A stretch of 42,172 nucleotides of DNA. Origin: Planctomycetota bacterium (GTDB lineage Bacteria; Planctomycetota; MHYJ01; JACPRB01). Below, piece after piece: positions 1-8,344 of the stretch. Below the pieces are notes generated by a model. That model was not told the origin of the DNA and did no database searches. It saw only the letters and a list, made by a program, of their open reading frames with translations. Location of the stretch: assembly GCA_035574235.1 (NCBI GenBank), contig DATLZA010000009.1, positions 1-42,172 on the forward strand, in the 5' to 3' direction. Within the stretch, counting starts at the first letter, position 1. Each line of letters starts with the position of its first letter. A program made the position numbers and the translations under genes.

Positions 1-80
1 CGTGGGGCCAGGCCGAGAACCCCGTGGGAGCCGGCGGAGGCATCGAACGCACGTCGACCCGCTGCACCATGGCCGGGTAG
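1..80 (+). CDS. 3' end of an upstream gene (unidentified)
   Basis: The reading frame whose codons begin at position 3 runs open to a TAG at 78-80. About 22 of its 25 sense codons end in G or C, which matches genuine genes in this window and not a chance frame. The visible C-terminus is Gly-rich, then Arg/Thr/Ser-rich, and ends in Thr-Met-Ala-Gly. Too little is present to name a family. The 92 bp after the stop hold a probable promoter for the next gene. Confidence 0.5.
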   Translation, partial: WGQAENPVGAGGGIERTSTRCTMAG

Positions 81-130
81 AGCGCCCCGTTCGTCCGAGC
101 ATCCGCCCCGTGATTAGGCGCGCGCCGGAT

Positions 131-139
131 TGCTATACT
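131..139 (+). promoter_or_regulatory. Extended -10 promoter element
   Basis: TATACT at 134-139 is preceded by TG and one base, which makes an extended -10. A weak -35 candidate (TGATTA) lies 17 bp upstream. The start codon is 33 nt downstream and has its own Shine-Dalgarno (AAGGAG). Confidence 0.45.
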
Positions 140-172
140 GCACGGACGTCCCTTTCCCGAAGGAGCGCCGCC

Positions 173-1129
173 ATGCGGGCCCTCGCGCCGGCCGCCGCCG
201 CCCTCGGCGCCCTCGCCCTGACCGCGGCCGCCCTCTGCGGCCTCCTTCACCTGGCCCTCGACGACCCCCCCATCCCCGGCGCCGGCGAAATCCCCTCCGT
301 GACGGAGCCGCGCTACCGCGTCGCCGTCCTGGGCGACTCGCAGAAGGGCCTCCGCAACCTCGCCAACCTCCTGCGCGAAATCCGGAAGGAAAACGTCCGG
401 TTCGTCCTGCATACCGGCGACCTCGTCTCCGACAACGACGACGGCCACTACCGCCTGGCCGCCCTGGCCCTGCGGCGCGGAAACCCGGGCGTGCCCTTCC
501 TGGCCGTGCCGGGCAACCACGACGTCAAGGGCGGCTACGAACGCTTCGAACGACGCCTCGGACCGCCCGAACGCGCCTTCGTCGCCGGCCGCGTCGCCTT
601 CGCCCTCTTCGACAACGCCCTCGGCGCGCCCCCCGATCCGGCCCGCATCGAACGCGCGCTCGGCGCCCTCCCGCCCCACGACGCCGTCGTCCTCGCGTTC
701 CACATCCCTCCCTTCGACGCGCCGGGAAACGTCCTTCCCGGATACGAGCCCTTCCTCGAGTGGCTCCGGCGCACCCCCCGCGTCCGCTACGTCCTCTCCG
801 GCCACGTGCACGACTACGTCCGACGCCGGATCGGCAACGCCGTCCTCATCGCCAACGGGGTCGGCGGCGACTACGAATCCTGGCAGCTTCGCCAGAAGGT
901 CTACGCCACGATCCTCGAGGTGGACGGCGACCGCATCGCCGACCGGACGCTCGAGCTGCCCCCCGAACACGGCCTGCTCGAGAACTTCGAGCATCTCGCG
1001 CTCGGCCACGTGGGCGAGACCTACCGCCGGCGGCCGGCGCTCGCCTGGGGGGCCACGATGCTTGCCGCGTGCCTCACCGGCCTCGGCTGGGGCTTCTGGC
1101 GCCGCGGCCGGCGCGCGCGAATCGCGTGA
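173..1129 (+). CDS. Membrane-anchored metallophosphoesterase
   Basis: Calcineurin-like phosphoesterase of 318 aa that probably hydrolyses phosphoesters with a two-metal centre. Visible metal-site motifs are Asp55 in LGDS, GD at 82-83, GNHD at 114-117, His177 and GHVH at 210-213. An N-terminal hydrophobic segment (about 5-28) and a C-terminal one before an Arg-rich tail suggest a catalytic domain outside the cytoplasm held at the membrane. The frame is open further upstream, but the ATG at 173 has a good AAGGAG ribosome site and follows a TATACT promoter, so this start is preferred. The FecR-like gene follows after 33 bp on the same strand. The substrate is unknown. Confidence 0.85.
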   Translation: MRALAPAAAALGALALTAAALCGLLHLALDDPPIPGAGEIPSVTEPRYRVAVLGDSQKGLRNLANLLREIRKENVRFVLHTGDLVSDNDDGHYRLAALALRRGNPGVPFLAVPGNHDVKGGYERFERRLGPPERAFVAGRVAFALFDNALGAPPDPARIERALGALPPHDAVVLAFHIPPFDAPGNVLPGYEPFLEWLRRTPRVRYVLSGHVHDYVRRRIGNAVLIANGVGGDYESWQLRQKVYATILEVDGDRIADRTLELPPEHGLLENFEHLALGHVGETYRRRPALAWGATMLAACLTGLGWGFWRRGRRARIA

Positions 1130-1162
1130 ACCTTCCGGACCCCGGCCGGTTCAAGAGATCGG

Positions 1163-2299
1163 ATGGAGTGCGCGCGCTTCCAGGACGAGCTTCACGCGGT
1201 CCTCACGGGCCGCGCGGCGGCCGACCTCGCCCGCGAGGTCCGCGGGCATGGGAACGCCTGCCCCGCCTGCGCCGCCGAGACGCGCGGGATCGAAGCGGTC
1301 CTCGGGCTCCTGCGCCGGCTTCCCGAGGAGGCCCCCGCGCCCCGCGTCTGGGAAGGCGTCCGCCGCGGCCTCGCCCCCCGCGCCGCCTCCGGAGCCCTCG
1401 CCTTCTGGATCCGCACGGCCGCGGCCGCCAGCCTCCTCGTCGCCGCCTTCTCCTTCGCGCTCCTCTTCGTCCGCGCGCCCGCCGAGGCGCGCCCCGTCGT
1501 CGTCGAAACCAGCCGCGCCCTCGCCTGGAACGAAGTCCTCTCCGTCCAGGACATCGCCACGGTCAAGGTCCCCGACGTGGGCACCCTCAAGGCCGGCCCC
1601 GGCACGGCCCTTCGGTTCCTGGACGCGCGGCGCGCGGTCCTGGAACAGGGCGAGGTCTTCGCCGAAATCCTCCCCTCCGGACGCGGCTTCGAGGTCCGCG
1701 CCCCCGAGGCCCGCGCCCGCGTCCACGGCACCCGCTTCGGCGTCCGCGCGCCCTCCACCGTCTACGTCCTCGAAGGGCGCGTGGAAGTGGAAACGCCCGC
1801 CTGGAAGGGCGAACTCGGACCCCGCCAGGGCGTGGTGGGCCCGCGCCTCGTGGAAGTGAGCGCCGAAGACCACCTCCGCTGGCTCCTGGAGCGCGAACGG
1901 CCCGGCGTGCGACTGACGCTCGATCCCGGCGAAGCCGCGGTCGTCACCCCCGGCGCGCCCCTGCGCTGGCGGCTCATTCTGGAAACGGACGCCCTGGCGC
2001 CTCTGCGGCTCGCGCCGCTCTCCGATCCGTCGCAGTTCGTCTCGCTGCGGATCGACGGGGCGCTCGTTCCCCTCGAGCCCGGCCGCCTTTCGCTCCGGGA
2101 AGCCGCTCCCGGACCCAACGGAGGCGTGCGCCTGGACGTATCCCACCGATGCGTGATCGAATGCGCCGTGGACCCCGCGCTCTTCCGCGAAAAGGGGACC
2201 GCCCGCGTGCGCGCCTTCTTCTCCAGCGGCGCCCAGGCTCCGGAAGGGTTCTGGGTGGGCCTGGTCGCATCCAATGAAATCCTCGTGGAGGTTCGCTGA
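1163..2299 (+). CDS. Zinc-finger anti-sigma-like / FecR domain membrane protein
   Basis: A 378-aa single-pass membrane protein. The N-terminus carries the ZAS anti-sigma zinc signature H29-x3-C33-x2-C36, with Cys3 upstream. A transmembrane helix lies at about 82-103 and a FecR-type periplasmic domain at about 115-210. The remaining roughly 170 residues look like beta-rich periplasmic sequence. FecR proteins normally carry an outside signal to an ECF sigma factor, and the ZAS motif would bind that sigma factor. No sigma factor gene lies next to this gene, so its partner is either elsewhere or absent. The ribosome site is weak. The DUF4175 gene begins 3 bp after the stop, so the two are probably co-translated. 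Confidence 0.8.
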   Translation: MECARFQDELHAVLTGRAAADLAREVRGHGNACPACAAETRGIEAVLGLLRRLPEEAPAPRVWEGVRRGLAPRAASGALAFWIRTAAAASLLVAAFSFALLFVRAPAEARPVVVETSRALAWNEVLSVQDIATVKVPDVGTLKAGPGTALRFLDARRAVLEQGEVFAEILPSGRGFEVRAPEARARVHGTRFGVRAPSTVYVLEGRVEVETPAWKGELGPRQGVVGPRLVEVSAEDHLRWLLERERPGVRLTLDPGEAAVVTPGAPLRWRLILETDALAPLRLAPLSDPSQFVSLRIDGALVPLEPGRLSLREAAPGPNGGVRLDVSHRCVIECAVDPALFREKGTARVRAFFSSGAQAPEGFWVGLVASNEILVEVR

Positions 2300-2302
2300 C
2301 CC

Positions 2303-4474
2303 TTGAGCCCCCTGGCGGAACGTCTGGCCCCGGTGACCGGCCGTCTCGCGCGCCTCCGGCGCTCGATGCGGCGCCTCTTCGCCCTCGACGGCCTCTCGCG
2401 CCTGGCGCTGGCCCTGGGCGCCTTCGTCGCGGTGACGTTCGCGGCGGACTGGACGTTCCACTTGCCCGCGCCCGTCCGCCTGGCGCTCTCGATCGCGGGC
2501 GTGGGCCTCGCGGCCGTCCTTCTGGTCCGCCGCGTCCTCTATCCTCTCCTCGTCCGCATCAGCGACGACGATCTGGCGCTCTTCGTGGAACGGGAGTATC
2601 CCGAACTCAACGACCGCCTCCTCTCGGCCGTCCAGCTCGCCCGCGAGCCGCTCGACCCCGAAGGGCGCCGCGTCTCGCCCGAGCTCGTCCAGGCTCTGGT
2701 GGCCGAGGCGGAGGAGGCCTCGCGTGGGATCGATTTCGGACGGGTCCTCGTACGGCGGTACGTGCTCCGGGCCGCGGGGGCCGCCGCCGTCGTCGCGGCC
2801 GCCCTCACGGGCCTGGCCGTCTGGAACCCCCAGGACCTCGCCGCGATCTACGCGCGCCGCATGGCGGGCCTCGACGTCAAGTGGCCCCGGCGCACGCACC
2901 TTCAGGTCCTCGACTTCCAGGACCGCCGGCGCGTCTGGCCCCGCGGCGAGGACCTGCCGGTCGCCGTGGCCTACACCGGCGCGCGGCCCAAGAAAGTCAC
3001 GCTCCGCTACCGCTTCCGCACGGGCGAAACCGGCCAGGAGCGCATGATCCCCCTGGCCGGCGACCGCTTCCAGTTCCTCTTCACCCGCGTCACCGGACCC
3101 TTCGAGTTCGTCGTCGAGGGCGGCGACGACGTGACCGACCCCCACGTCGTCGAGACCGTCACGCCCCCCTCGATCGACGCCCTGCGGCTCTACTTCGAGC
3201 ATCCCCCCTACACGCGCAAGCCCGACACGCCGGCCGACCGTCCCGAAACGTCGGGGAACATCGTGGCCCCGATCGGAACGCGCGTGCGCTTCGAGGCGGA
3301 GGCCAACGAGGATCTCCGCTCGGCGCGGCTGTCGGTCGGATCCAAGGGGAAGGAGACGGTCACCGAGCTTCCCGTGAAGGCCGACGCGGCGGGCCGCCCG
3401 CGCGCGTTTTCCGGCGCGTTCGCCGTCTCGGAGCCTTCCGGCGAGTACGCGCTGCATCTGGAGGCCCGCAACGGCCTGTCCAACCGCGATCCCATCCGCT
3501 ACACGATCCGCGGGATCGAGGACCGGCCGCCCGAGATCGTCGTCCGCGAGCCGCTCGGGGACGAGTTCGTCACCGAAGTGTGCGAGCGGCCGCTCGAGAT
3601 CGACGTGCGGGACGATTACGGCGTGGCCCGGATCGTCCTGAGGACCGTGGTGGTGGCCCAGGGCCGCGCGCGCGAGGAGTCGGCGGTCGCCTTCACGCGG
3701 GAGCAGAATTCCCGCGACTACGGGGAGCCGCAGATCCGCAGCCAGGCGGTGCTCGACGTGGCTCGGCTCAAGCTTCAGGCCGGCGACCACGTGGAGATCC
3801 AGTTCCAGGCGGAGGACACCCGCGAGCCCGCGCCGCCCAACGCGCGGCCGTCGCGCGTGTACCGCCTCTCGGTGGTCTCCATGGCCACGCTCGAAAAGGA
3901 GCTGCAGGACGCGATCGAGAAGATCAAGGCGCTCCTGAAGACCCAGAAGGTCCGCCAGGAAACCGCCTGGAACCGGACGGGGCGGCTTCTGTCGACCCAC
4001 GGGCGGTCGGACGCGCTGACTCCGGAAGCCCAGGGGGAAATCCGCCAGGCCGCCCTCGAACAGAACGACGTCACCTCCCGGCTCGACGGCGCCCGCCGGG
4101 AGATCCGGTACATCCTTCGGCGCGGCGTCTACAACAAGATCTACGACGAGACCGCGGCCCGGAAGCTCCAGTCGGCCGCGGAGGAGCTGGATGCGCTCGT
4201 GGGAGACCTGGCCGATCCGTCCCGGGGCGGCCTTTCGCGGATCGTGACGGCGCGGCTGGACCAGGCGTCCAAGCACCGTTCGGGCCGCGAGCGGGGGGAG
4301 GCCCTTCGCGAGGCGATGGACCTTCAGAGCCGCGTGGCCTCCGGCATCCAGCGGGCGATCGATTTTCTGGAGAACTGGTCGAGCTACCAGGAAGTCATCC
4401 GCATCGCGCGGGAGCTCAAGGAGTCGCAGGACCGCGCGAACCGGGAGATCAAGAGGATCGGGACCGGAAAGTAG
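2303..4474 (+). CDS. DUF4175-like membrane protein
   Basis: A 723-aa protein with hydrophobic segments at about 32-50, 58-76 and 154-174, followed by a long soluble part. That part has beta-rich sections in the middle and a charged helical C-terminus. This matches the DUF4175 proteins found in envelope gene clusters of Planctomycetota and relatives; their function is not established. The best start is TTG at 2303, 11 nt after GGAGG that overlaps the end of the FecR gene. An in-frame ATG 22 codons later lacks a good ribosome site. The neighbouring genes on both sides are nearly contiguous, so this is the core of an operon with the coiled-coil gene. Family assignment is by overall layout and context. 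Confidence 0.65.
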   Translation: MSPLAERLAPVTGRLARLRRSMRRLFALDGLSRLALALGAFVAVTFAADWTFHLPAPVRLALSIAGVGLAAVLLVRRVLYPLLVRISDDDLALFVEREYPELNDRLLSAVQLAREPLDPEGRRVSPELVQALVAEAEEASRGIDFGRVLVRRYVLRAAGAAAVVAAALTGLAVWNPQDLAAIYARRMAGLDVKWPRRTHLQVLDFQDRRRVWPRGEDLPVAVAYTGARPKKVTLRYRFRTGETGQERMIPLAGDRFQFLFTRVTGPFEFVVEGGDDVTDPHVVETVTPPSIDALRLYFEHPPYTRKPDTPADRPETSGNIVAPIGTRVRFEAEANEDLRSARLSVGSKGKETVTELPVKADAAGRPRAFSGAFAVSEPSGEYALHLEARNGLSNRDPIRYTIRGIEDRPPEIVVREPLGDEFVTEVCERPLEIDVRDDYGVARIVLRTVVVAQGRAREESAVAFTREQNSRDYGEPQIRSQAVLDVARLKLQAGDHVEIQFQAEDTREPAPPNARPSRVYRLSVVSMATLEKELQDAIEKIKALLKTQKVRQETAWNRTGRLLSTHGRSDALTPEAQGEIRQAALEQNDVTSRLDGARREIRYILRRGVYNKIYDETAARKLQSAAEELDALVGDLADPSRGGLSRIVTARLDQASKHRSGRERGEALREAMDLQSRVASGIQRAIDFLENWSSYQEVIRIARELKESQDRANREIKRIGTGK

Positions 4475-4484
4475 GGGAGGCGTT

Positions 4485-7400
4485 ATGCGCTTGGGCGGAT
4501 GGATCGCGGCGGGACTCCTGGCGGCGCTGCCGGCGGGGGCCGGGGCGCAGGAGAAGCCCGAGGAGAAGAAGCAGGCCGTCCTGCGCGACCAGGCCCGCAT
4601 CGAGGCCGAGCTCGAGAAGCTCGAAGCCAAGATGGGGGAGCTGACCGAGCAGCTGCGCAAGAAGGGCCAGGAGCACTACGCCGCCCGGCTGGAGCAGGGC
4701 CTGCGCAGGCTCCGGCAGGACCGCGTGGGCGTCCAGATCCGCGCGGTGATCGAGCACCTGGAGGCCAACCGCGTGGAGAAGGCCCTTCAGGCGGGCGAGG
4801 ACGTGACGCGGGCGCTCGAGGCGCTGATCGCGCTTCTGGAGGACCGGACCGATCCGGCCGAGATCGAGAAGAAAAAGAAGGAGCTGGAGGAGGCGCTGGC
4901 GCGCCTGCGGGACGCGCGGCGGCAGGAGGAGGAGCTGCGCCGGGACACGGCGGCGCTGGGGCGCGAGCGGGAACGCGAGTTCGAAGAGGTCCTCGGAGCG
5001 CTCGCCGAGCTGGAAGGCCGTCAGCGGGAGCTCCGGGAGCGCACCGAATCCGGAAAGCCCGTGGAGCTTCTCAAGAAGTCGGAGGAGCTGGCGCGGGAGC
5101 TGGCGCGCCTGGAGGCGGAGCAGAAGCGGGAGGAGGAGGCCTTCGAGGCGTCCAAGTCCCGGGAGCTTCGGGACGTGGGGCGGCTGGCCCGCCGGCTGGA
5201 CGACCTCATCGCGCGCGAGGAAGGGCTGCGGCGGGCGCTTTCGGAGCGCCGGGACCGGCAGGCGCTTCTGGAGAAGGCCGCGGCGGAGCTGGACCGCATC
5301 CTGGAGGAGCAGAAGCGGCTCCGGGAACGGGCCGGGAAGGCGGCGGCGGCCGGGGACAAGGAGGCCGCGCGGGGCCTGTCCAAGGAGCAGAAGGACCTCA
5401 ACGACCGCACCTGGACGCTCGGCAACGAGCTTTTCCACGCCAAGGCGCTTTCCGAGGAGGAGCGTCCGTCGATTCTCAAGCCGCTCGTCGAGGCCAACGA
5501 CGCGCAGGACGCGGCGCGGGCGGGCCTGGACGAGGGCGTGCCGGATCTGGCGGCGGGGGACCAGGAACGGGCGGTGAAGGACCTCGAGCGGGCGCGGGAG
5601 GCGCTGCGCGCGCTGCGGGAGAAGGACGCGCAGGCGCGTCCGGCCGAGGAGGAGCGGCTCCGGGGGGAGCAGGAGCGGGTGGGGCGCGAGGCCGCGGAGC
5701 TCGCCGGGGCGATGAACGAGGCCGGCAAGGCCGCCGAGAGTCCCGCGGCCGGGCGGTCGCTGGAGCAGGCCGGGCAGCGCACGGCGCAGGGGGCGGAGCA
5801 CGCCCGCCAGGCGGCCGAGCGGATGGGGCGGTCCCGGCCGGACGACGCGGCGCGCGAGCAGGAGCGGGCGCTGGAGCGGCTGCGGGAGGCCCGGCAGGAG
5901 CTCGAGAAGCTCGAGAACGCCCTGGCGCGGGCGGAGCGGCCGCGCTTCGAGGAGTCCGCGCGGCGGCAGGAGGATCTGGCGCGCCGGGCCGCGGAGCTGG
6001 CGGATCGGCTGGGAGAAGCCGCCCGTTCCCCGGAGGCGCGCCGCCAGGACGCGGAGGCGCAGAAGGCGCTTCTGGACGCGGCGGGGGAGACCCGCGGGGG
6101 CGAGCAGGGCATGCGGCAGGCGTCCGGCGAAATGCGGCAGGGCCGGACCGCGCAGGCCCAGCAGTCCCAGGAGCAGGCGCGCGAGGGGCTCCGGCGGGCG
6201 CGCGAGGCGCTCGAGAAGGCCCGGCGCGGCATGGAGGGGCGCCCGACGCCGGATCTGGCCAGGCTCGCCGAGGAGCAGGCCCGGCTCGAAAAGGAGCTGG
6301 AGGAGAAGGTGACCCGCTGGCTGGAGCGCAAGGCCCGGGAGGAGAAGGACGCGCCGAAGGCCGAGGCGCTGGGCGGGGCGGCCCGCGAGTCGCGCGGGGC
6401 GCAGGAGGAGATGAAGGGGGCCGCCGGCGAGCTGGGGCGCAACGACCCGGAGGCGGCCCCGCCCGCGGCGCGCCGCCAGGGGGAGGCGCTCCGCCGCCTG
6501 GAGGAGGCCCGCCGGAAGCTCGAGGGGCTGGCCAAGCGGCCGCTCACGGAGGAGGAGAAACGCAAGGCCGAGGAGCTGGCCCGCCGCCAGGAGCGGATCC
6601 GGAACCTCACCGCGGAGCTCGAAAAGCAGTTCGAGCAGATGCAGCAGGAGCTGGCCCAGCGGTCGGCCCGCGGCGCCCAGCAGAACATGCAGCGCGCCCA
6701 GAGGAACCTCGGACAGGGTCAGCCGGACGAGGCGCTCGAGGACGAGGACCAGGCCATCAAGGATCTCGAGCAGGCGGAGCGGGACCTCGAGCGGGCCGCC
6801 GAGGAACTCAAGCGCCTGGCGGAGGAAGAGCGGTACGTGGAGCTTCAGACCGAGCTCCGGAAGGTCCTCGAGGTCCAGGAGGGCGCGATCACGAAGGCTA
6901 CGCGGGAGCTCGACGAGGTGCGCCGCACGAAATCCGCGCTCAACCGCGAGGAGGTGATCCGGGCCAAGCGCCTGGGGACCTCGCAGGAGGAGCTGGCGCG
7001 CCGCGTCCTCGAGATCCGCAAGAAGCTCGTCCAGGAGAACGTGGACGTCTTCACCTACGTGCTCGACAGCGTGGCGGGGGACATGAACGACGCGGCGGCG
7101 GCGCTGAAGGAGGCGGAGACGGGGCCGCGCACGCAGGATCTGCAGGCGGACGCGGCGCGGAAGATCAAGGATCTCCTGGAGGCGTTCGATCTCAAGCGCC
7201 AGCAGGCGCGCAACCGGCCGCCGGGCGGGGGAGGCGGGGGCGGAGGCGGCGGCGGGGGACGCCATCCGCTCGTTCCGGATCTGGTGCAGCTCAACATGAT
7301 GCGGCGGATTCAGGAGGAGCTGCTGCGCAAGACGCGCGACGTGCGCCGCCAGGTGCGGCCGGACCGCGAGGATCTGACGCCCCTGGAGAAGCAGACGCTC

Positions 7401-7526
7401 ACGCGGCTGTCCGACGAGCAGGGGAAGCTGAGCGAGATCATGAAGAAGTTCATCGAGAAGTTCGAGGACGAGAAGCGCCGGCAGGAAGGGGAACCTCCGA
7501 AGAATCCCCGGCGGGGAGACGAGTGA
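4485..7526 (+). CDS. Large exported coiled-coil protein
   Basis: A 1013-aa protein with a signal peptide (about residues 1-21, cleaved after an Ala-Gly-Ala stretch). The following ~900 residues are almost all Glu, Lys, Arg, Ala, Leu and Gln in heptad patterns, which predicts very long alpha-helical coiled coils. A run of 12 glycines near residue 915 separates these from a helical C-terminal tail rich in charged residues. The protein is probably periplasmic and structural or scaffolding. GGGAGG precedes the ATG, and the gene lies 10 bp after the DUF4175 stop. Similar long coiled-coil proteins accompany DUF4175 in related bacteria, but no enzymatic role can be read. The purine-rich codons follow from this composition and are not evidence of transfer. 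Confidence 0.75.
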   Translation: MRLGGWIAAGLLAALPAGAGAQEKPEEKKQAVLRDQARIEAELEKLEAKMGELTEQLRKKGQEHYAARLEQGLRRLRQDRVGVQIRAVIEHLEANRVEKALQAGEDVTRALEALIALLEDRTDPAEIEKKKKELEEALARLRDARRQEEELRRDTAALGREREREFEEVLGALAELEGRQRELRERTESGKPVELLKKSEELARELARLEAEQKREEEAFEASKSRELRDVGRLARRLDDLIAREEGLRRALSERRDRQALLEKAAAELDRILEEQKRLRERAGKAAAAGDKEAARGLSKEQKDLNDRTWTLGNELFHAKALSEEERPSILKPLVEANDAQDAARAGLDEGVPDLAAGDQERAVKDLERAREALRALREKDAQARPAEEERLRGEQERVGREAAELAGAMNEAGKAAESPAAGRSLEQAGQRTAQGAEHARQAAERMGRSRPDDAAREQERALERLREARQELEKLENALARAERPRFEESARRQEDLARRAAELADRLGEAARSPEARRQDAEAQKALLDAAGETRGGEQGMRQASGEMRQGRTAQAQQSQEQAREGLRRAREALEKARRGMEGRPTPDLARLAEEQARLEKELEEKVTRWLERKAREEKDAPKAEALGGAARESRGAQEEMKGAAGELGRNDPEAAPPAARRQGEALRRLEEARRKLEGLAKRPLTEEEKRKAEELARRQERIRNLTAELEKQFEQMQQELAQRSARGAQQNMQRAQRNLGQGQPDEALEDEDQAIKDLEQAERDLERAAEELKRLAEEERYVELQTELRKVLEVQEGAITKATRELDEVRRTKSALNREEVIRAKRLGTSQEELARRVLEIRKKLVQENVDVFTYVLDSVAGDMNDAAAALKEAETGPRTQDLQADAARKIKDLLEAFDLKRQQARNRPPGGGGGGGGGGGGRHPLVPDLVQLNMMRRIQEELLRKTRDVRRQVRPDREDLTPLEKQTLTRLSDEQGKLSEIMKKFIEKFEDEKRRQEGEPPKNPRRGDE
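7224..7259 (+). repeat. Polyglycine-coding run
   Basis: Twelve consecutive GGN codons encode Gly12 inside the coiled-coil protein. The run is a likely flexible hinge between the coiled coil and the C-terminal helix. The codons vary in the third base, so it is not a simple trinucleotide repeat. Confidence 0.85.
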
Positions 7527-7553
7527 GGGAGTCGGCCCGTCCCGGAAAAGAGG

Positions 7554-7559
7554 TATAAT
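7554..7559 (+). promoter_or_regulatory. -10 element upstream of 7583
   Basis: A perfect TATAAT lies in the 56-bp gap between the coiled-coil gene and the next start. No convincing -35 is seen 16-18 bp upstream. The gene may therefore have its own promoter in addition to read-through. Confidence 0.45.
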
Positions 7560-7582
7560 CCTTACGGAACGAGGAGGCGCGC

Positions 7583-8278
7583 ATGAGGAAAGCGTGGACG
7601 ATCTGGGGGGCGGCGCTGGGGGCGGCGCTGGCGGGTCCGGCCTACGCGCAGGAGGGGCCGCCGGCCCCCCGGAAGGCGCCGGCGGAGGACGAGGAACTCA
7701 CGCCCGAGAGGGCGATGGAGATGCTCCGGGAAACCCACCAGCTCATGCAGCTGGCGGAGGAGCTTCTGAACGGATCGGCGCAGGGGAAGGCGCTCGAGAC
7801 GGAGGAGGCGCTTCTGGCGCGCCTGAAGGAGCTTCTCAAGGAGGAGCCGCCCGCGGGAGCCGGGGACGCCCAGAAGAAGGCGATCCAGAAGATCGAGCGG
7901 CTCATGCAGAAGTCGGAAGGGTCCCAGCAGGGGGCGCTCGAGCGCCTGGCGGAGATCATCCGGAAGGCCAAGCCCTGCGCGAACGGCGCCTGCAAGCAGC
8001 ATCAGCCCCAGTCGGGGCCTCAGCCGCAGCCGACGCCTCAGCCCAACCGCCCGCGGGAGCCCGGAGATCCGGCGCGGGAGCCGTACGACCCGAACCGCAC
8101 GGGCGAGCCGATCAACAAGTTCCGTTCGACCGCGGACCGGACGGGCCGGTGGGGAGACCTTCCGCCGCGCGTCCGGGAGGCGATCCTTTCGGGGAAGCGC
8201 GACCTGGACGAGTTTCCGCCCGAGTTCCAGCAGGTCCTCAAGGAGTACATGAAGAAGCTTGCGGAGCAGAAGGAGTGA
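7583..8278 (+). CDS. Small exported protein of the DUF4175/coiled-coil cluster
   Basis: A 231-aa protein with a clear signal peptide ending near Tyr-Ala-Gln. Charged helical sequence runs to about residue 130, then comes a Pro/Gln-rich linker and a compact C-terminal section containing a Trp-Gly-Asp-Leu-Pro-Pro-Arg stretch. Tails of this kind recur in exported planctomycete proteins encoded beside large coiled-coil genes, where they may be an interaction or assembly module; this is inference. GAGGAGG sits 6-8 nt before the ATG. No enzymatic motif is visible. The gene closes the co-directional cluster, and an inverted repeat follows the stop. Confidence 0.65.
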   Translation: MRKAWTIWGAALGAALAGPAYAQEGPPAPRKAPAEDEELTPERAMEMLRETHQLMQLAEELLNGSAQGKALETEEALLARLKELLKEEPPAGAGDAQKKAIQKIERLMQKSEGSQQGALERLAEIIRKAKPCANGACKQHQPQSGPQPQPTPQPNRPREPGDPAREPYDPNRTGEPINKFRSTADRTGRWGDLPPRVREAILSGKRDLDEFPPEFQQVLKEYMKKLAEQKE

Positions 8279-8294
8279 CGCGGGGCGGAAGGCG

Positions 8295-8317
8295 CCGGAG
8301 CGCGTTCCGGGCTCCGG
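8295..8317. repeat. Inverted repeat after the coiled-coil cluster
   Basis: CCGGAG (8295-8300) and CTCCGG (8312-8317) could form a 6-bp stem with an 11-nt loop. No U-tract follows, so it is only a weak terminator candidate. Confidence 0.3.
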
Positions 8318-8323
8318 ACGTGA

Positions 8324-8329
8324 TATCCT
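8324..8329 (+). promoter_or_regulatory. Possible -10 for the AAA ATPase gene
   Basis: TATCCT lies 15 nt before the ATG at 8345. No Shine-Dalgarno is visible between them, so the transcript leader would be only about 8-9 nt. No good -35 was found. Confidence 0.35.
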
Positions 8330-8344
8330 AGTCCCGGGTTTCTC

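Noticed and set aside
28-100. tRNA-like look of the first 100 bases
   Set aside because: A T-loop-like TTCGA and a D-arm-like GGTAGAGCG occur on opposite strands. No set of arms pairs into a cloverleaf, and the first 80 bases are better explained as the end of a coding frame.
1-4000. Shift from C-ending to G-ending codons near 2.3-4 kb as a sign of transfer
   Set aside because: The change follows amino-acid composition (coiled-coil Glu/Lys/Arg) and local strand skew. GC content stays high throughout, so it is not good evidence of foreign DNA.
1151-4660. A 1169-codon open frame on the minus strand
   Set aside because: It lies opposite three well-supported genes and reflects GC-rich codon bias. 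Its product is low-complexity with no domain, and its termini match no promoter or ribosome site.
4449-7265. Leu/Arg/Pro-rich antisense frame of 938 codons
   Set aside because: It mirrors the Glu/Lys/Arg codons of the coiled-coil gene; there is no family similarity or start signal.
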